Shown here one piece after another: positions 16,501 to 28,500 of a DNA stretch of 64,000 nt. Source of the stretch: Physella acuta. Taxonomy: Eukaryota > Mollusca > Gastropoda > Physidae. The translations under genes and the position numbers were made by a program. How positions within the stretch are numbered: position 1 is the first letter of the stretch; each line of letters begins with the position of its first letter. The notes below the pieces were generated by a model, which had not been told where the DNA came from, ran no database searches, and saw nothing but the letters and a program-made list of their open reading frames with translations. The stretch is taken from positions 186,001-250,000 of the forward strand of contig NW_026732322.1 in NCBI RefSeq assembly GCF_028476545.1, read 5' to 3'.

Positions 16501-19500
16501 TGGGTACAATGAGTGGTTTAGTGCTTTACGTTTTGTGTATACATAAACTAAAAAAGCATTATTGTAGGAGTATGATATATACAACACAGGTAATTAGATA
16601 ATTACATTTTTTTCACTAGCACAAGTCAAAATTAGAAATAGCCCAGAAGGAAATTACAGACAGAAAATACACAGTGGTACCCAGTAGTTCTCAATTTAAT
16701 TACGTTGCATACTGAGTAAAGTCCCAAAGGTATTGACTGTTTACAAATAATCTTCCTGAAGGAAGATAGCATGAACTTGAAACAGCAACAATATACAGTT
16801 TTAATTTGAGCAAATACCTCTATAAAGTGTAAGCATGCTACATCTAATCACACCATCACATTATATTATTAAATTGTGATATTACTATTATAAGAAAAAA
16901 AAATGACCCTATTTTAAAAATAAAAAACAAGGTGCAGTTTGAGCATGAAATAAATTTAAGAAGTATCAAGGAAAACTTTCAAAGAGTAAAAAATACTGAG
17001 AGGGTTTTCCATAATTTATGTTTAATTTTAACAAAACTAAATCCACTTGGGTAGATTAGCTACCACTAGCTTAATGTGTCATAAATTAGTGGGTTTTTTT
17101 AAAAAGAGTTAAATAGTTGTAACATCACAGATGTATAAAATCATATTGTTCCAGAATAAAAACTAAAATAAACACAGAGAATGATGCCAGGCTGCACATA
17201 CAACCTTAAAAAAAAAAGCCAAAATAAAAACAACCCAGATATTAGATAAAATAAAAACCCCATATTTGATAAGTAACCTACATAATTTACTGATCTACAA
17301 AAGAAATAAGAACTTCTACCAGTGGCAATAGCATCAATGCTTAGATGCTATGCTTTATTTGGTCTACTGACCGCAACTGCTGTAAATAAGATTTTAACAT
17401 GGTTTACAGCAAGCATAATACCTTTAGCAACTAATTTACCTTCAAATTTTTGTATATATACAATATCATATATTATAAAATCTACATGTACAAAATGTAA
17501 CAATTTAGAATTGAAATTGCCATAAAAATTATTAGTATACAATCTATGTTAAACAAGAGATAGTGGACAAAAGAGAACACAGTGAAATACACAAGTTTCA
17601 ATACAATGGGTTCCTTATGCTGAAAGTAAATGCTAAAGAAAAATCTACTGTGATTGGGTAAAGAATTAAAGAGCAATAAGAAACAGGTTACTCAGGTTAC
17701 TTATTGGTTCAGTATTTAGGAGTTAACAATGAAGCAATTTTTTAAAATCTTCAATACATATGACAAAAATTTAGATCCAACAGCGAATTATAATTTTTTA
17801 AAAATATTAACAATTAGGAAATGTAGTTAAATAATTTTAGTAAATAAATAAGACATTAGAACTTGACTGTACAATTTATATTATCTAACGTATAGTGGTG
17901 GTGGTGGTTAAAGTATTTCTGATTGAAATAGCGTTGTTAAGTCCCCAAACAAATAATTATACAAATAATGACTGGAGTATACAAGGTGCAGCGCATGATA
18001 TGTCCATTAGAACTAAAGCCAGAGCAGCATAACATGCCAACTACAAGCATTCAAGTAATCTACCAGAGGCTGTGAGTGTTGCCTCTGTGCCCACATCAGC
18101 TTTGTTTAAAAATTTGGTGTGATAGATATTTCCTTTATCACCAAAAGGGTTGGTTTCTGTTGCGGTCATTGTTTCCACTAGACCAGCCAGGTTCAACATC
18201 TGAGAGTATAAAGGATTTCCTCCATCGCCTTGATTGTAATACACAGATGGTAGAAGCTGGCCAAAACTTGTTGGCTGTGATGATCTAAACTGTGCTCCAA
18301 GAGGGGTATAAGATGAAGATGCGACAAAATCCTGGCCAACCACATCAAGGGCTTTTGTATGGTGTCTGTTGCCTTTGTCACCCAGTGGTGTGGTGGAGCT
18401 AGACACCATTTTATCTTTGCCTGTTTTTTCACTGCCACCTAAAGGTGTGTATGTTGCAGGGGCTACAAAATCCTGGCCAACCACTTCAAGGGCTTTTGAA
18501 TGGTGTCTGTTGCCTTTGTCACCCAGTGGTGTTATGGAGCTAGACACCATTTTATCTTTGCCTGTTTTTTCACTGCCACCTAAAGGTGAGTAGGTTGCTG
18601 GGGCTACAAAATCCTGGCCAACCACTTCAAGGGCTTTTGAATGGTGTCTGTAGCCTTTGTCCCCTAGTGGTGTCACCGAATCATTTTTCACAATTTCAGT
18701 AACTTCTCTCTCTCCCAATGTTATATAAGACGAAGATGCAACAAAATCCTGGCCAGTTACATCTAAAGCTTTAGCATGGAACCTGTTTCCCTTATCCCCT
18801 TGAACTTGGCTAAAGCCAGCGCTCATTGCATCAACAACACCTCTATGATCCATTTGTTTCCCCGCGCCACCCTCCTCAGTGCTAAGACTACTCAAGCTTT
18901 GCCACAGAAGTAAACGGGCATTACTGCCCTTGTACGTAGCTGGAACAATAGCATCTTGTTCAGCTACCTCTAGCGTCAAAGAGCGCAGCAACTGAACTCT
19001 CTCGTCCTGAGCATGTCCAGTTTCTAAAGCAGCTTCTGGTGAGCTTGCTAAACAGAACATGAAAATTATCATGCATTTTATCAAATTTGGCCAGGGCCAT
19101 CACACAACTCTCATTGTTGTGAATAAAGGTAGGTTGAAATGAAATGAGGTTTTTCATTTGATGAAACTTAAGTTTTTAAAATTTGATGATCAGCACATTT
19201 AATTTTCACTATTGCTTTCTACGCAAACACTAATTTGTATGTGTATGAGCACAAAGTTGAAATAAATGACATCTTTGAGGAATTAATCATGAAGACAAGA
19301 GAATGAAAAAGTCAAGACCTACCTAACCCTTAAATGCATGACTTTTTAATAATGATTGAAAAAAATATTTTTATATTGTTTTGGTGGGTATATGAAGAGT
19401 ATAGTCAAGTAAAAAAATATTTTTAGTTTAAACATGTTCTTTAATTAAAATCCGAAATGTTGCATGTCTGCAACATTATGTAGTAAGGTGATACTTTTTA

Positions 19501-22500
19501 AGACAGTTGTTGATCTTGTTACAACAAAGATATATGTTGCACTTGTGGCAAACTGTTTGAGCTTGATGTGAATTTGCACCTGTCATTGCACTATTCCACG
19601 AGACTTAGTGTCCACACAGGTCCAGGAGATCCAGTGTCCATTCTGGTCCTAGAGATCCAGGGTCCACACTTATCCAGGGTCCACACTGTTCAAAAATATG
19701 CAGGGTCCACACTGGTCCAGAATATCTAGGGTCCACACAGGTCAAGGATATCTTGGGTCCACACTGGTCTTGTAGATCCAGGGTCCAAACTGGTCCAGGA
19801 TATCTAGGGTCCACACTGGTCCAGGATATCTAGGGTCCACACTGATCCAGGATATCCAGAGTCCACACTGGTCCAGGATATCCAGGGTCCACACTGGCCC
19901 AGAATATCTAGGGTCCACACTGGTCAAGGATATCTAGGGTCCACACTGGTCTTGTAGATCCAGGGTCCAAACTGGTCCAGGATATCTAGGGTCCACACTG
20001 GTCCAGGATATCTAGGGTCCACACTGATCCAGGATATCCAGGGTCAACACTGGTCTTGTAGATCCAGGGTCCACACTGGTCCAGGATATCTAGGGTCCAC
20101 ACTGGTCCAGGATATCTAGGGTCTACACTGGTCCAGGAGATCCAGGGTCCACACTGGTCCAGGATATCCAGGGTCCACACTGGTCCTTGAGATCCAGGTT
20201 CCACAATGGTCCAGGATATCTAGGGTCCACACTGGTCCAGGATATCTAGGGTCCACACTGGTCCAGGATATCTAGGGTTTACACTGGTCCAGGATATCTA
20301 GGGTCCACACTGGTCCAGGATATCTAGGGTCCACACTGGTCCAGGATATCTAGGGTCCACACTGGTCCAGGATATCTAGGGTCCACACTGGTCCAGCAGA
20401 TCCAGGGTCCAAACTGGTCTAGGATATCTAGGGTCCACACTGGTCCAGCAGATCCAGTGTCCAAACTGGTCTAGGATATCTAGGGTCCACACTGGTCCAG
20501 GATATCTAGGGTTTACACTGGTCCAGGATATCCAGGGTCCACACTGGTCCAGCAGATCCAGGGTCCAAACTGGTCCAGGATATCTAGGGTCCACACTGGT
20601 CCAGGATATCTAGGGTCCACACTGGTCCAGCAGATCCAGGGTCCAAACTGGTCCAGGATATCTAGGGTCCACACTGGTCCAGGATATCTAGGGTCCACAC
20701 TGGTCCAGGATATCTAGGGTCCAAACTGGTCCAGGAGATCCAGGCTCCACACTGGTTCAGGATGTCTAGGGTCCACACTGGTCCTTAAGATCCAGCAAGA
20801 TACTCTGGATCACCAAGAGCGTCTACTTCATATTATTCTTCACCTTGATTCACATTGATTTCTTAATGATTATGCTGAAACTAGAAGAACAACAAGGTAC
20901 TATATAATCACCAATGCTGATGTATAAAGTAAAAAAAAAATAGTGCAAAAGTAGGTCAACATGCATAACGTTGCAGTACTGCAACCAAAGTTTTGTGAAG
21001 ATTTTAAAATAAATTATGAATTGATTTTCAAAACAACACATACAATATGTAATACATACCTTAGGTTGTCAGAAACATATTTTTTGAAATTCCAAAACCA
21101 GTTTATTTGACTTTGGTGAACTTTGAAACACCAACCAAAAATGCTGATATAAAAAACCTTGTGATCATGCACAAATTTGAGATCGGCTTGGCGGTAAAAC
21201 AAATCTAGGTCAATTAGACATGCGCAAGCTGTAGGTTAACATTGTAGCAGTCAAACAACGTGATGCACAAAATAAAACATGTTTAGGCTAATATTTTATG
21301 GGAAGGTAACTGGTATGTTGCAGATTTGTACCGGTATGCATTTAAGGGCTAATTAATTCTTAGTTTGCTCAACAAAAGAAACTAATTCAGAAAAGATAAA
21401 TAATTTTAAAATGCAATAATTAATAATTTTTGCACAAATCATTTCATTTTTGTTCTCGACTAGCTCTAAACATAGAGTGGCAATAGTTTTTGCAGAATTT
21501 CTTTTTATGTTGGTATAATCCATAAATTTAAAAAAAAGTGCGATATATCAATTCCATCTAAACAATTTTAAAAGACACCAAACAGCTAAAGCCAAAATTT
21601 TAAATTTTATTTGAACGTACCATTTTCCTGAGTGCTAAGCTTTTCTTGACAGCTAGTAAATATCTTGCTAAATTTCATTGCGATATCTTTAGTCTGAAAT
21701 AAATTAAACAGTTTTATCCATAATATTTCCAACAGTTTGAATTAGTACATTTGACTAATGTGTAAGAAGGTAAACTAAGTTAAGTTCCTCTTTAGATCTA
21801 GCGATCCATTGGGCAGGTGAAGTAGAGTTCACGTTTCTTCGCCTCAGAATATGAAGAGATATTGTGGTCAGCACTATGCCCTACTTCCTTTACTTTCCTT
21901 AACATAAGTCAGGAACCCTTCAGAGCTGGGTGGACTCAGGGAAGTCATATAGTCACAAGTCTGAACCAGTCTGAACTCAAGACCTTCAGGCTAGCAGTAT
22001 AAGAAGGAGACTCACTTTAAACCTGGCAGCAAACCTCTCAACGCTTGGCTCTGTGTCTGTGAAATCATTGGCTACCCAGCACCAGGCAGTTTCTGATGTG
22101 GTCAAGGGCTTGAGGTTCATGTCAACTGATATCAGGTGATTACATGCGACCTTCAACACTTGTTCTCTGCGCTGGAGAATTCTGAACATATCTGTTGCAT
22201 AACAAAATCACAATGTTAACATGATAAAAGCATTCTGAACATATCTGTTGCATAAAAAAATCACAATGTTAACATGATAAAAGCATTCTGAACATATCTG
22301 TTGCATAGAAAAAAATCACAATGTTAACATTATAAAAGCAATCTCTGTCTTTTTTCTAATGTCACTTTTAGCAAAGATTTAAGTCCTGAATTATTGTCAA
22401 CTTTTAAAATTAGCAAAGTGAAACTGTAAATATCCTAGTTATGAGCTTACTTTTAGTATTGTTTTGCATGATTTTTAGATTTCCAATGCCACGTTCTTTC

Positions 22501-25500
22501 CACTGATAGAGACCTTCGTCAAACTTGTAAAGTTTGGCACGCTGACAGAACAAAACTTTCCAATCTTCTTCCCCTTTAAAAAAAATAATTTTTTTTACCT
22601 TTTAAAAACTATCTTTTAGAATAACAAGCAATTGTAAATATGATTTAAAATACCCAATTAAGTGAATCAATTTAAATGTTTATAACCCATACAAACTAGC
22701 ATGGGAAGGGCTAGAAAAGCATCTCTTGTACAAAATTAAACTTTTTCCCAAAAGAAAAAAAAATTATACTATAAACTAAAATTAACAAACAGTTCTGTTG
22801 AACAGCAAACATTTCTGTGATGTAATTAATTAGAAGTCCTAATTATAATGTTTTCCATACCAGTTTTGACCTCCACTAAATCTGGCAGAGGTGCCACAGT
22901 ACCGCCATCATCACCGTCATCAGCAGCCTCTTTACCTGTGGTCCCTACACCAAACAACTTCTGCCCAGCTCCAGCAAACTTGAATGGGGCTGAAGCGTCG
23001 GCTAAAATCGTGAAGGTTACACATCTTACATTGTTCATATTCATATAGATTTTTTATAAAAGCTGTTAAGCCAGGTTTCTTCATACCGATTAATTATTTT
23101 GCAATGACTTACTTTTTTTCCATGAAAATTCTTCCGCTTTATTGCTTGATGCCAGACTGGAAAAGTCAAGAGACGCCCCTGACCCAAAGACAAAACTATT
23201 GCCATCCTTTTTATCTGAGGGTGTGTCTGACGTCAGACTAGCAAAGTCAGGCAGATTGCCTGCCCCTCCAAATATTGTCTGTTGTGTTGGGGGCTTTGTG
23301 CTTGTGAGGTTATCTGAGAACATTTATATTGAAATCTTCAATCTTCATTTTTAATTTTTAAAAGGAAACATCTTAAAATATTTAACAGGGTTTTTCTAAT
23401 TAAATTCTTATTAAATTTGAATGTTAATATTATCAAAGATCAGATGAATATATGTAGTAGAGACAGAATATCTTAATGAGTATGTTATAGTTATAGCTCA
23501 AAAGGAGCGTGTAAAGACTGATTAGATATTTCCAAGTTTGTTTCTTTCTTTTGTGAAATGAGTCACTAAAGTTAGTAAAGTTCCCTTTTCAAACATGACG
23601 GTCTATAGGACAAGTGAAGTAGAGTTCACTTGTTTCTGCGACCTCGGCATATGAAGAGATAGTGTGGTCAGCACTATGCCCAGCCGCCTTTACTTTCCCT
23701 AACGTGAAATAGGTACCCATCAGAGTTGTGGACTCAGGGACGATCTACTGACTTGAACCCGGATTCGAACTCGAGACTTACAGGTTAGCAGTCCAGCTTG
23801 AAATGAGTCACTACCTGTGTGAAATTCTCACCTTTAAATTTTTTGTTGACAGATGTTTTGGCAGCAGAAACTGGAGCAACTGACTTAGGGAGTTCCCCAT
23901 CTTCACAGCCTATACACCCAGGACATGGTGGTCTATTTTCATACAAGTAAAATGTATCTGGCAACAGGAACTTTCTGGCCATGGCGATCTGCTCTGCTGT
24001 GGGCTTTTCCTCACGAATGATTATAACATCGTCATCATCTTCATCTAAATTGGACAAAGTTATATAAACATTTAAAGTCAATACATTCATTGAACTATTA
24101 CTGAAAGCAACAGTAAATAATATTAGCTTATACATTTAAAAGAGGGACGGAGTGGCCTGCGGTAGAGAGATGGACTGCTCGAGATCGAATCCGGGTACAA
24201 GTCAGTAGACCGTCCTTGATTCAAACTAGCTCTGATGGGTATCTAACTTACGTTAGGGAAAGTAAAGGCGGCTGGGCATAGTGCTGACCTTCATATTCCG
24301 AGGTCACAAAAACAAGTGAACTCTACTTCACTTGCCCCATAGACCGTTAGGTCTGAAAGGGAACTTTAACATTTAAAAGGAAAGCGTGGTCAGCTAGAAG
24401 AACTTACGACTGCTAACCTGAAAGTCCCGAGTTTCGCATCACGCGTTCGATTACCTCGGACGCCCCTAAGTCCACCAAGCTCTAATTCAGGTGTCTCCAA
24501 ACTTTTCAGCCCGAGGGCCGCATTAACTATCAGTTCGGGGGCCAGAGTTTCTTTAAGGCACGGGTTCCCAACCTGGGGGTCGCGACCCCCCTGGGGGTCG
24601 CGAAGGCCTTTCTGGGGGGTCGCCAACTGGTAAACTAAACCTAAATAATGAGAAACAAAACATAAATATTTAGAAGAATATCTGAAATTCGGCTTTACTA
24701 ACATCATTGGAAATGGAATAGGGAAGAGGCCATGCGTACTGTACAAAGTTGTTCTCAGTCACGAGTTTATGAAATCTCCAAAACTTAAACGTCATTTTAG
24801 ACGAGTCATTCGGAACACACAAAAAAATATATGGAGGTCTTTCGTCTGCATGAAGCTAGTTGCAAACGTCAGAGACTTGATCGAACAGGAAGTTTTCACC
24901 AAGGAAACACAGCATTAGTGCAATCATCAAACGGAGTTGCGATAGAAATCGCCAAGCAAAAAAAAAAAGCACAATAGGAGAAAATCTCATCAAACGCAGC
25001 ATATTGAAGATGGTGAAGTTAATTCTTGGGGATTCCAGTGCAATAAAGATGCAACAAATATCTCTGCCTAGCAATACTATTCAGCGGCTTATAGCAGACA
25101 TGTCCGTAGATTTTAAATAAAAATGTGTTAATGAAATCAAGCTTTCACCATTGTTTGCTTTTCAAGTTGATAAATCAACAGACGTGAGTTCGCGTTCTCT
25201 GTTGCTGGTCCTATATTCATTCATATGTTAGCAAAGAAGAGTTGCTATTTTGTGAAGATAGCATGGAGACAATAAACACGTTTTATGAGGCTGGATGATT
25301 AAAATGGGTTAAAACGGCTGTGGGGGCTTGTACGTATGGTGTGCCATCTATGTTTAGGTCAAAATCGGGCTTTCAGAAAACCGAAAAGATTTAGCTCCCT
25401 GACCACTGCCCACGCCATCAAGACTGCATTGCTAGAAAAAGTTATAAATTAAATCTGGAGCCTTCAAAGAACTGAGCAAAGATATGAATAAAGATAATGA

Positions 25501-28500
25501 TGTTCTGGTTTTCTACACTACAGTACGCTGGCTGTCAAACGAAATGTTGTGAATCGTGTTTTTGAATTGAAATCTGAAATCAAACTGTTCTTGGAAGTGC
25601 AAACGAATCAAGACCTTTTGGTTTACTTAAAACGACATAGAGTAGTTGGAGAGCGTATCATACCTAGCAGAAATATCCGAACATCAACATAAGCTTAACC
25701 TGAAGCTTCAGGAAAAATGAAAGAATATTATCGCTTTCCATAATAATCTCGGGGCATTTTTATCAAAGCTGCAAAATTGGCGAAGAAAATAAATCTAGGA
25801 ACTATTGTAAATTTGAGAAACTCTGCAGTGTGGTAGATGAATCTGATTGTGAGATAATTACATTTTTGAAAGAAACAATTTCTAGGCATCTTGAATCTCT
25901 TGTAAACGAACTGCAGCGCTATTTCTCTGAGCTGAAAAAAGAAGAATCTGCATTGACACATTACCCATACTCTGCTTCCTTTGATGTTGCCAGAGTTCCC
26001 GATGAATTCTTTGATTTGCAGAATGATTTCGCTTAAGATGAAAAACTGCACAAACAATTTTGGTGTAGTATTCACCATTCATACCCAAACGTAAAATTGA
26101 TTGACTTTTCGAGAATATATATTTTCAACACTATTCTCCAATTAAAAACAAAATTAAGAAATAAATTGAATGTTGATGATGACAGGTTAGCGTTAACAAA
26201 AACTTAACCACGAATGTTTAGTAAATGGTATGCAATTTTACTCATGGTATTAAAACAGATATCAATGGTAGTTCATATTGAAAGTCTACAAGAAAATCTT
26301 ATTTTAGTGCTTGGTATTTTCTATACTAATTTCGGCTTTTGAATTCTATGGGGGTCGCGGGTCACTTACTTTTTATAAAAGGGGGTCGCCACTCAAAAAA
26401 GGTTGGGAACCACTGCTTTAAGGCATCGTTTCAGCACCCCCCCCCCTCCCTCGAAGAACGTCTACCGCCCCCATCCCCCCACGAAATATAATTTATATAG
26501 AAATATAAACACATTTCAAATGTCCCCCCCCCCCCACCCGAGGTCCATGTTTGCTCTCAAATTGTTCTTCACGTATTTCATTCTTGAAAATGTTTGTTCA
26601 CACAGGTATGTTGTTCCAAAATTTGAAAGGTACTTTGATGCAAAACTTTTAATATTAGGAAAGTCTTCCTAGTGCACAAACTTATGAAAACCCATCCGCC
26701 CTTCTTTGAACGTGTCTCTATTTCTTTTCTTAACTTAAATACTCTGCTCAGAACTTTCTCTCAAAATTAGCGATCTTACTGATGTGAAGTATAATAAATC
26801 TTGCGATTTTGTGTTTGTCTCTGAACTATCTATGGTTAGATATCCTCTTCGGTAACAATGTAATACATTCTATGTGGGGAAGTCAGCTCTTGTGTTATGT
26901 TCATGTCTTCACACCTCTAATGAACACAAGAAGTTGAGAAGTGGAACAGCTGTCCAGCGACTCATCCATTGCAATTGAAAAATGGCGAAGCTTGCTTGTA
27001 TTTTTCACTATTAGAGACACTATTTTTCATGAATGTCGGCAACACGGCGAGTAATTGTATTTGCACACACAGCTACATTTTCAAATAGTTTTGAATTTTC
27101 TGTGCAAAGTTCCTCAGTCACCTCTAACAAACATTTATTCAGTAGACAATAAGATCGTCGCGGGCCGGATAAAATGAGCTCGCGGGCCGCATCCGGCCCG
27201 CGGGCCGTAGTTTGGAGACCCCTGCTCTAATTGATACCTGACTCAGGATAGGAAAACTAAAGCGGCCGAGTATAACGCTGATGACACTATCAACCTGTAT
27301 CAGTTAAACTCTACTTTATCTGCCCCATGTTTAAAGTTATAAATTCCAAATGAAGTTAAATGCATATTTAAAAAAAATATTCTTCATTTTAAAACAAATA
27401 AATAAATTGAGCCTGGACTCAACATGACAAAATTCATTAGAGGTTAGACTTAAAGCCACAACCAGCATGTTGTGATATAACTTAGATCAAAGAGAACTCC
27501 ATTTACCTTGGACTGATTGATCTCCCCTGATGGATACATCAGGCTCAGAGTCTTGGGTCCTAGACTGATTTGTGTTGGAATTGTCTCGACATTGCTCAAA
27601 AACTTTCTTAAATTCATTTGCTATTTCTGCATTTCTGAACCTGAAATAAGTAATTTAGTTTATAAAACATTAGGCATTTTCATAAAATTCAAATGTAAAA
27701 ATTAAACTTCAATTAGTATCTCGCTTATTAAAAAGAAATATAGCTAATTATAAAACAATGCAAAACTTAATGCAAATGATGAAAAATTACTTCTAAATAC
27801 CTTAGTGCAAGCTGCTCCATTTTACCATCATCTCCATCCTCTGAGAAATCAAGTACATACCAAACCCAGGCCTTGCCATCACTTTTTGCCATGGGCTGTA
27901 GACTCAGGGCAGGTTCTATTTTGTGGTTGCAACAAATTTTAAGCACCTGATGGAGATTTGTAAAATTTGCAACACATTTAAAACAAACTTAACCATCAAA
28001 ACTATGTATATATTAACCAGCAATTTACATAATTAAAATATATTTAGTTCATAGTATTTACAAGAATTCAAGTATTTTATGCTTATTAAAAAAGTTAATC
28101 TCTTAAGTTCAATTGTTATAGGGCTTGAAAGTCTACGGTCTGGCAAGTAGGAGAACGAGAAGTTGTGACCTACTTACAAGCCCTATTCCCCTCTCCCCCA
28201 TTCATTTTTTTTAAAATCATACAATATTGTATTTATTTTTGAGAATATTTTAGTGATTGATTCTGAAAGTTGTGTACCTGATCTCTCCTCATGAGCACTC
28301 TTGTCTTCTTTGTGTCTTTGTGCTCTAATATTTTCACAACACCAACTCCTTTTTCTTTCCATTCACCAGACACAAATCTGTACATCTTCCCTCGAGACTC
28401 AAACAAAATTGCTTCATCCTCTTCTCCAGTTTTTACCTGATAAACATGTATCACATTTAATTTTTTTAAACACTGTCAAGTCATAATAAACAATGTATAA

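Larger units (their letters stand above)
24488..27224. mobile_element. Outer hAT-superfamily element, non-autonomous or decayed
   Basis: Ends CAGGTGTCTCCAAACTTTTC and (reversed) CAGGGGTCTCCAAACTACGG, with perfect 8-bp target duplications CTCTAATT at 24480-24487 and 27225-27232. Subterminal GGGCCGC/GCGGGCCGGATGCGGCCC words match a widespread hAT end type. It is interrupted by a second hAT (24559-26415) and by a G/C-run fragment (26434-26545). I could not recover transposase coding from its own sequence. Confidence 0.87.
24378..27340 (+). mobile_element. Old SINE split by a hAT element
   Basis: The head part is 24378-24487 (GCGTGGTCAGCTAGAAG ... CTAAGTCCACCAAGCTCTAATT) and the rest is 27225-27340 (GACTCAGGATAGGAAAACTAAAGCGGCCGAGTA ... 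CTCTACTTTATCTGCCCC in part). The break carries the 8-bp duplication CTCTAATT made by the hAT element at 24488-27224. Confidence 0.7.

Noticed and set aside
19039-19084. ATG-led start (MIKCMIIFMFCLASSPEAA) for a separate gene at 18-19 kb
   Set aside because: The first residues are intron read-through before a good acceptor (TTCTGTTTAG at 19048); the exon joins gene 1 in phase at both ends.
24390-24746. 118-codon minus ORF and a 116-codon minus ORF at 25.7-26.1 kb
   Set aside because: They lie antisense to the hAT element, whose transposase remains read on plus.
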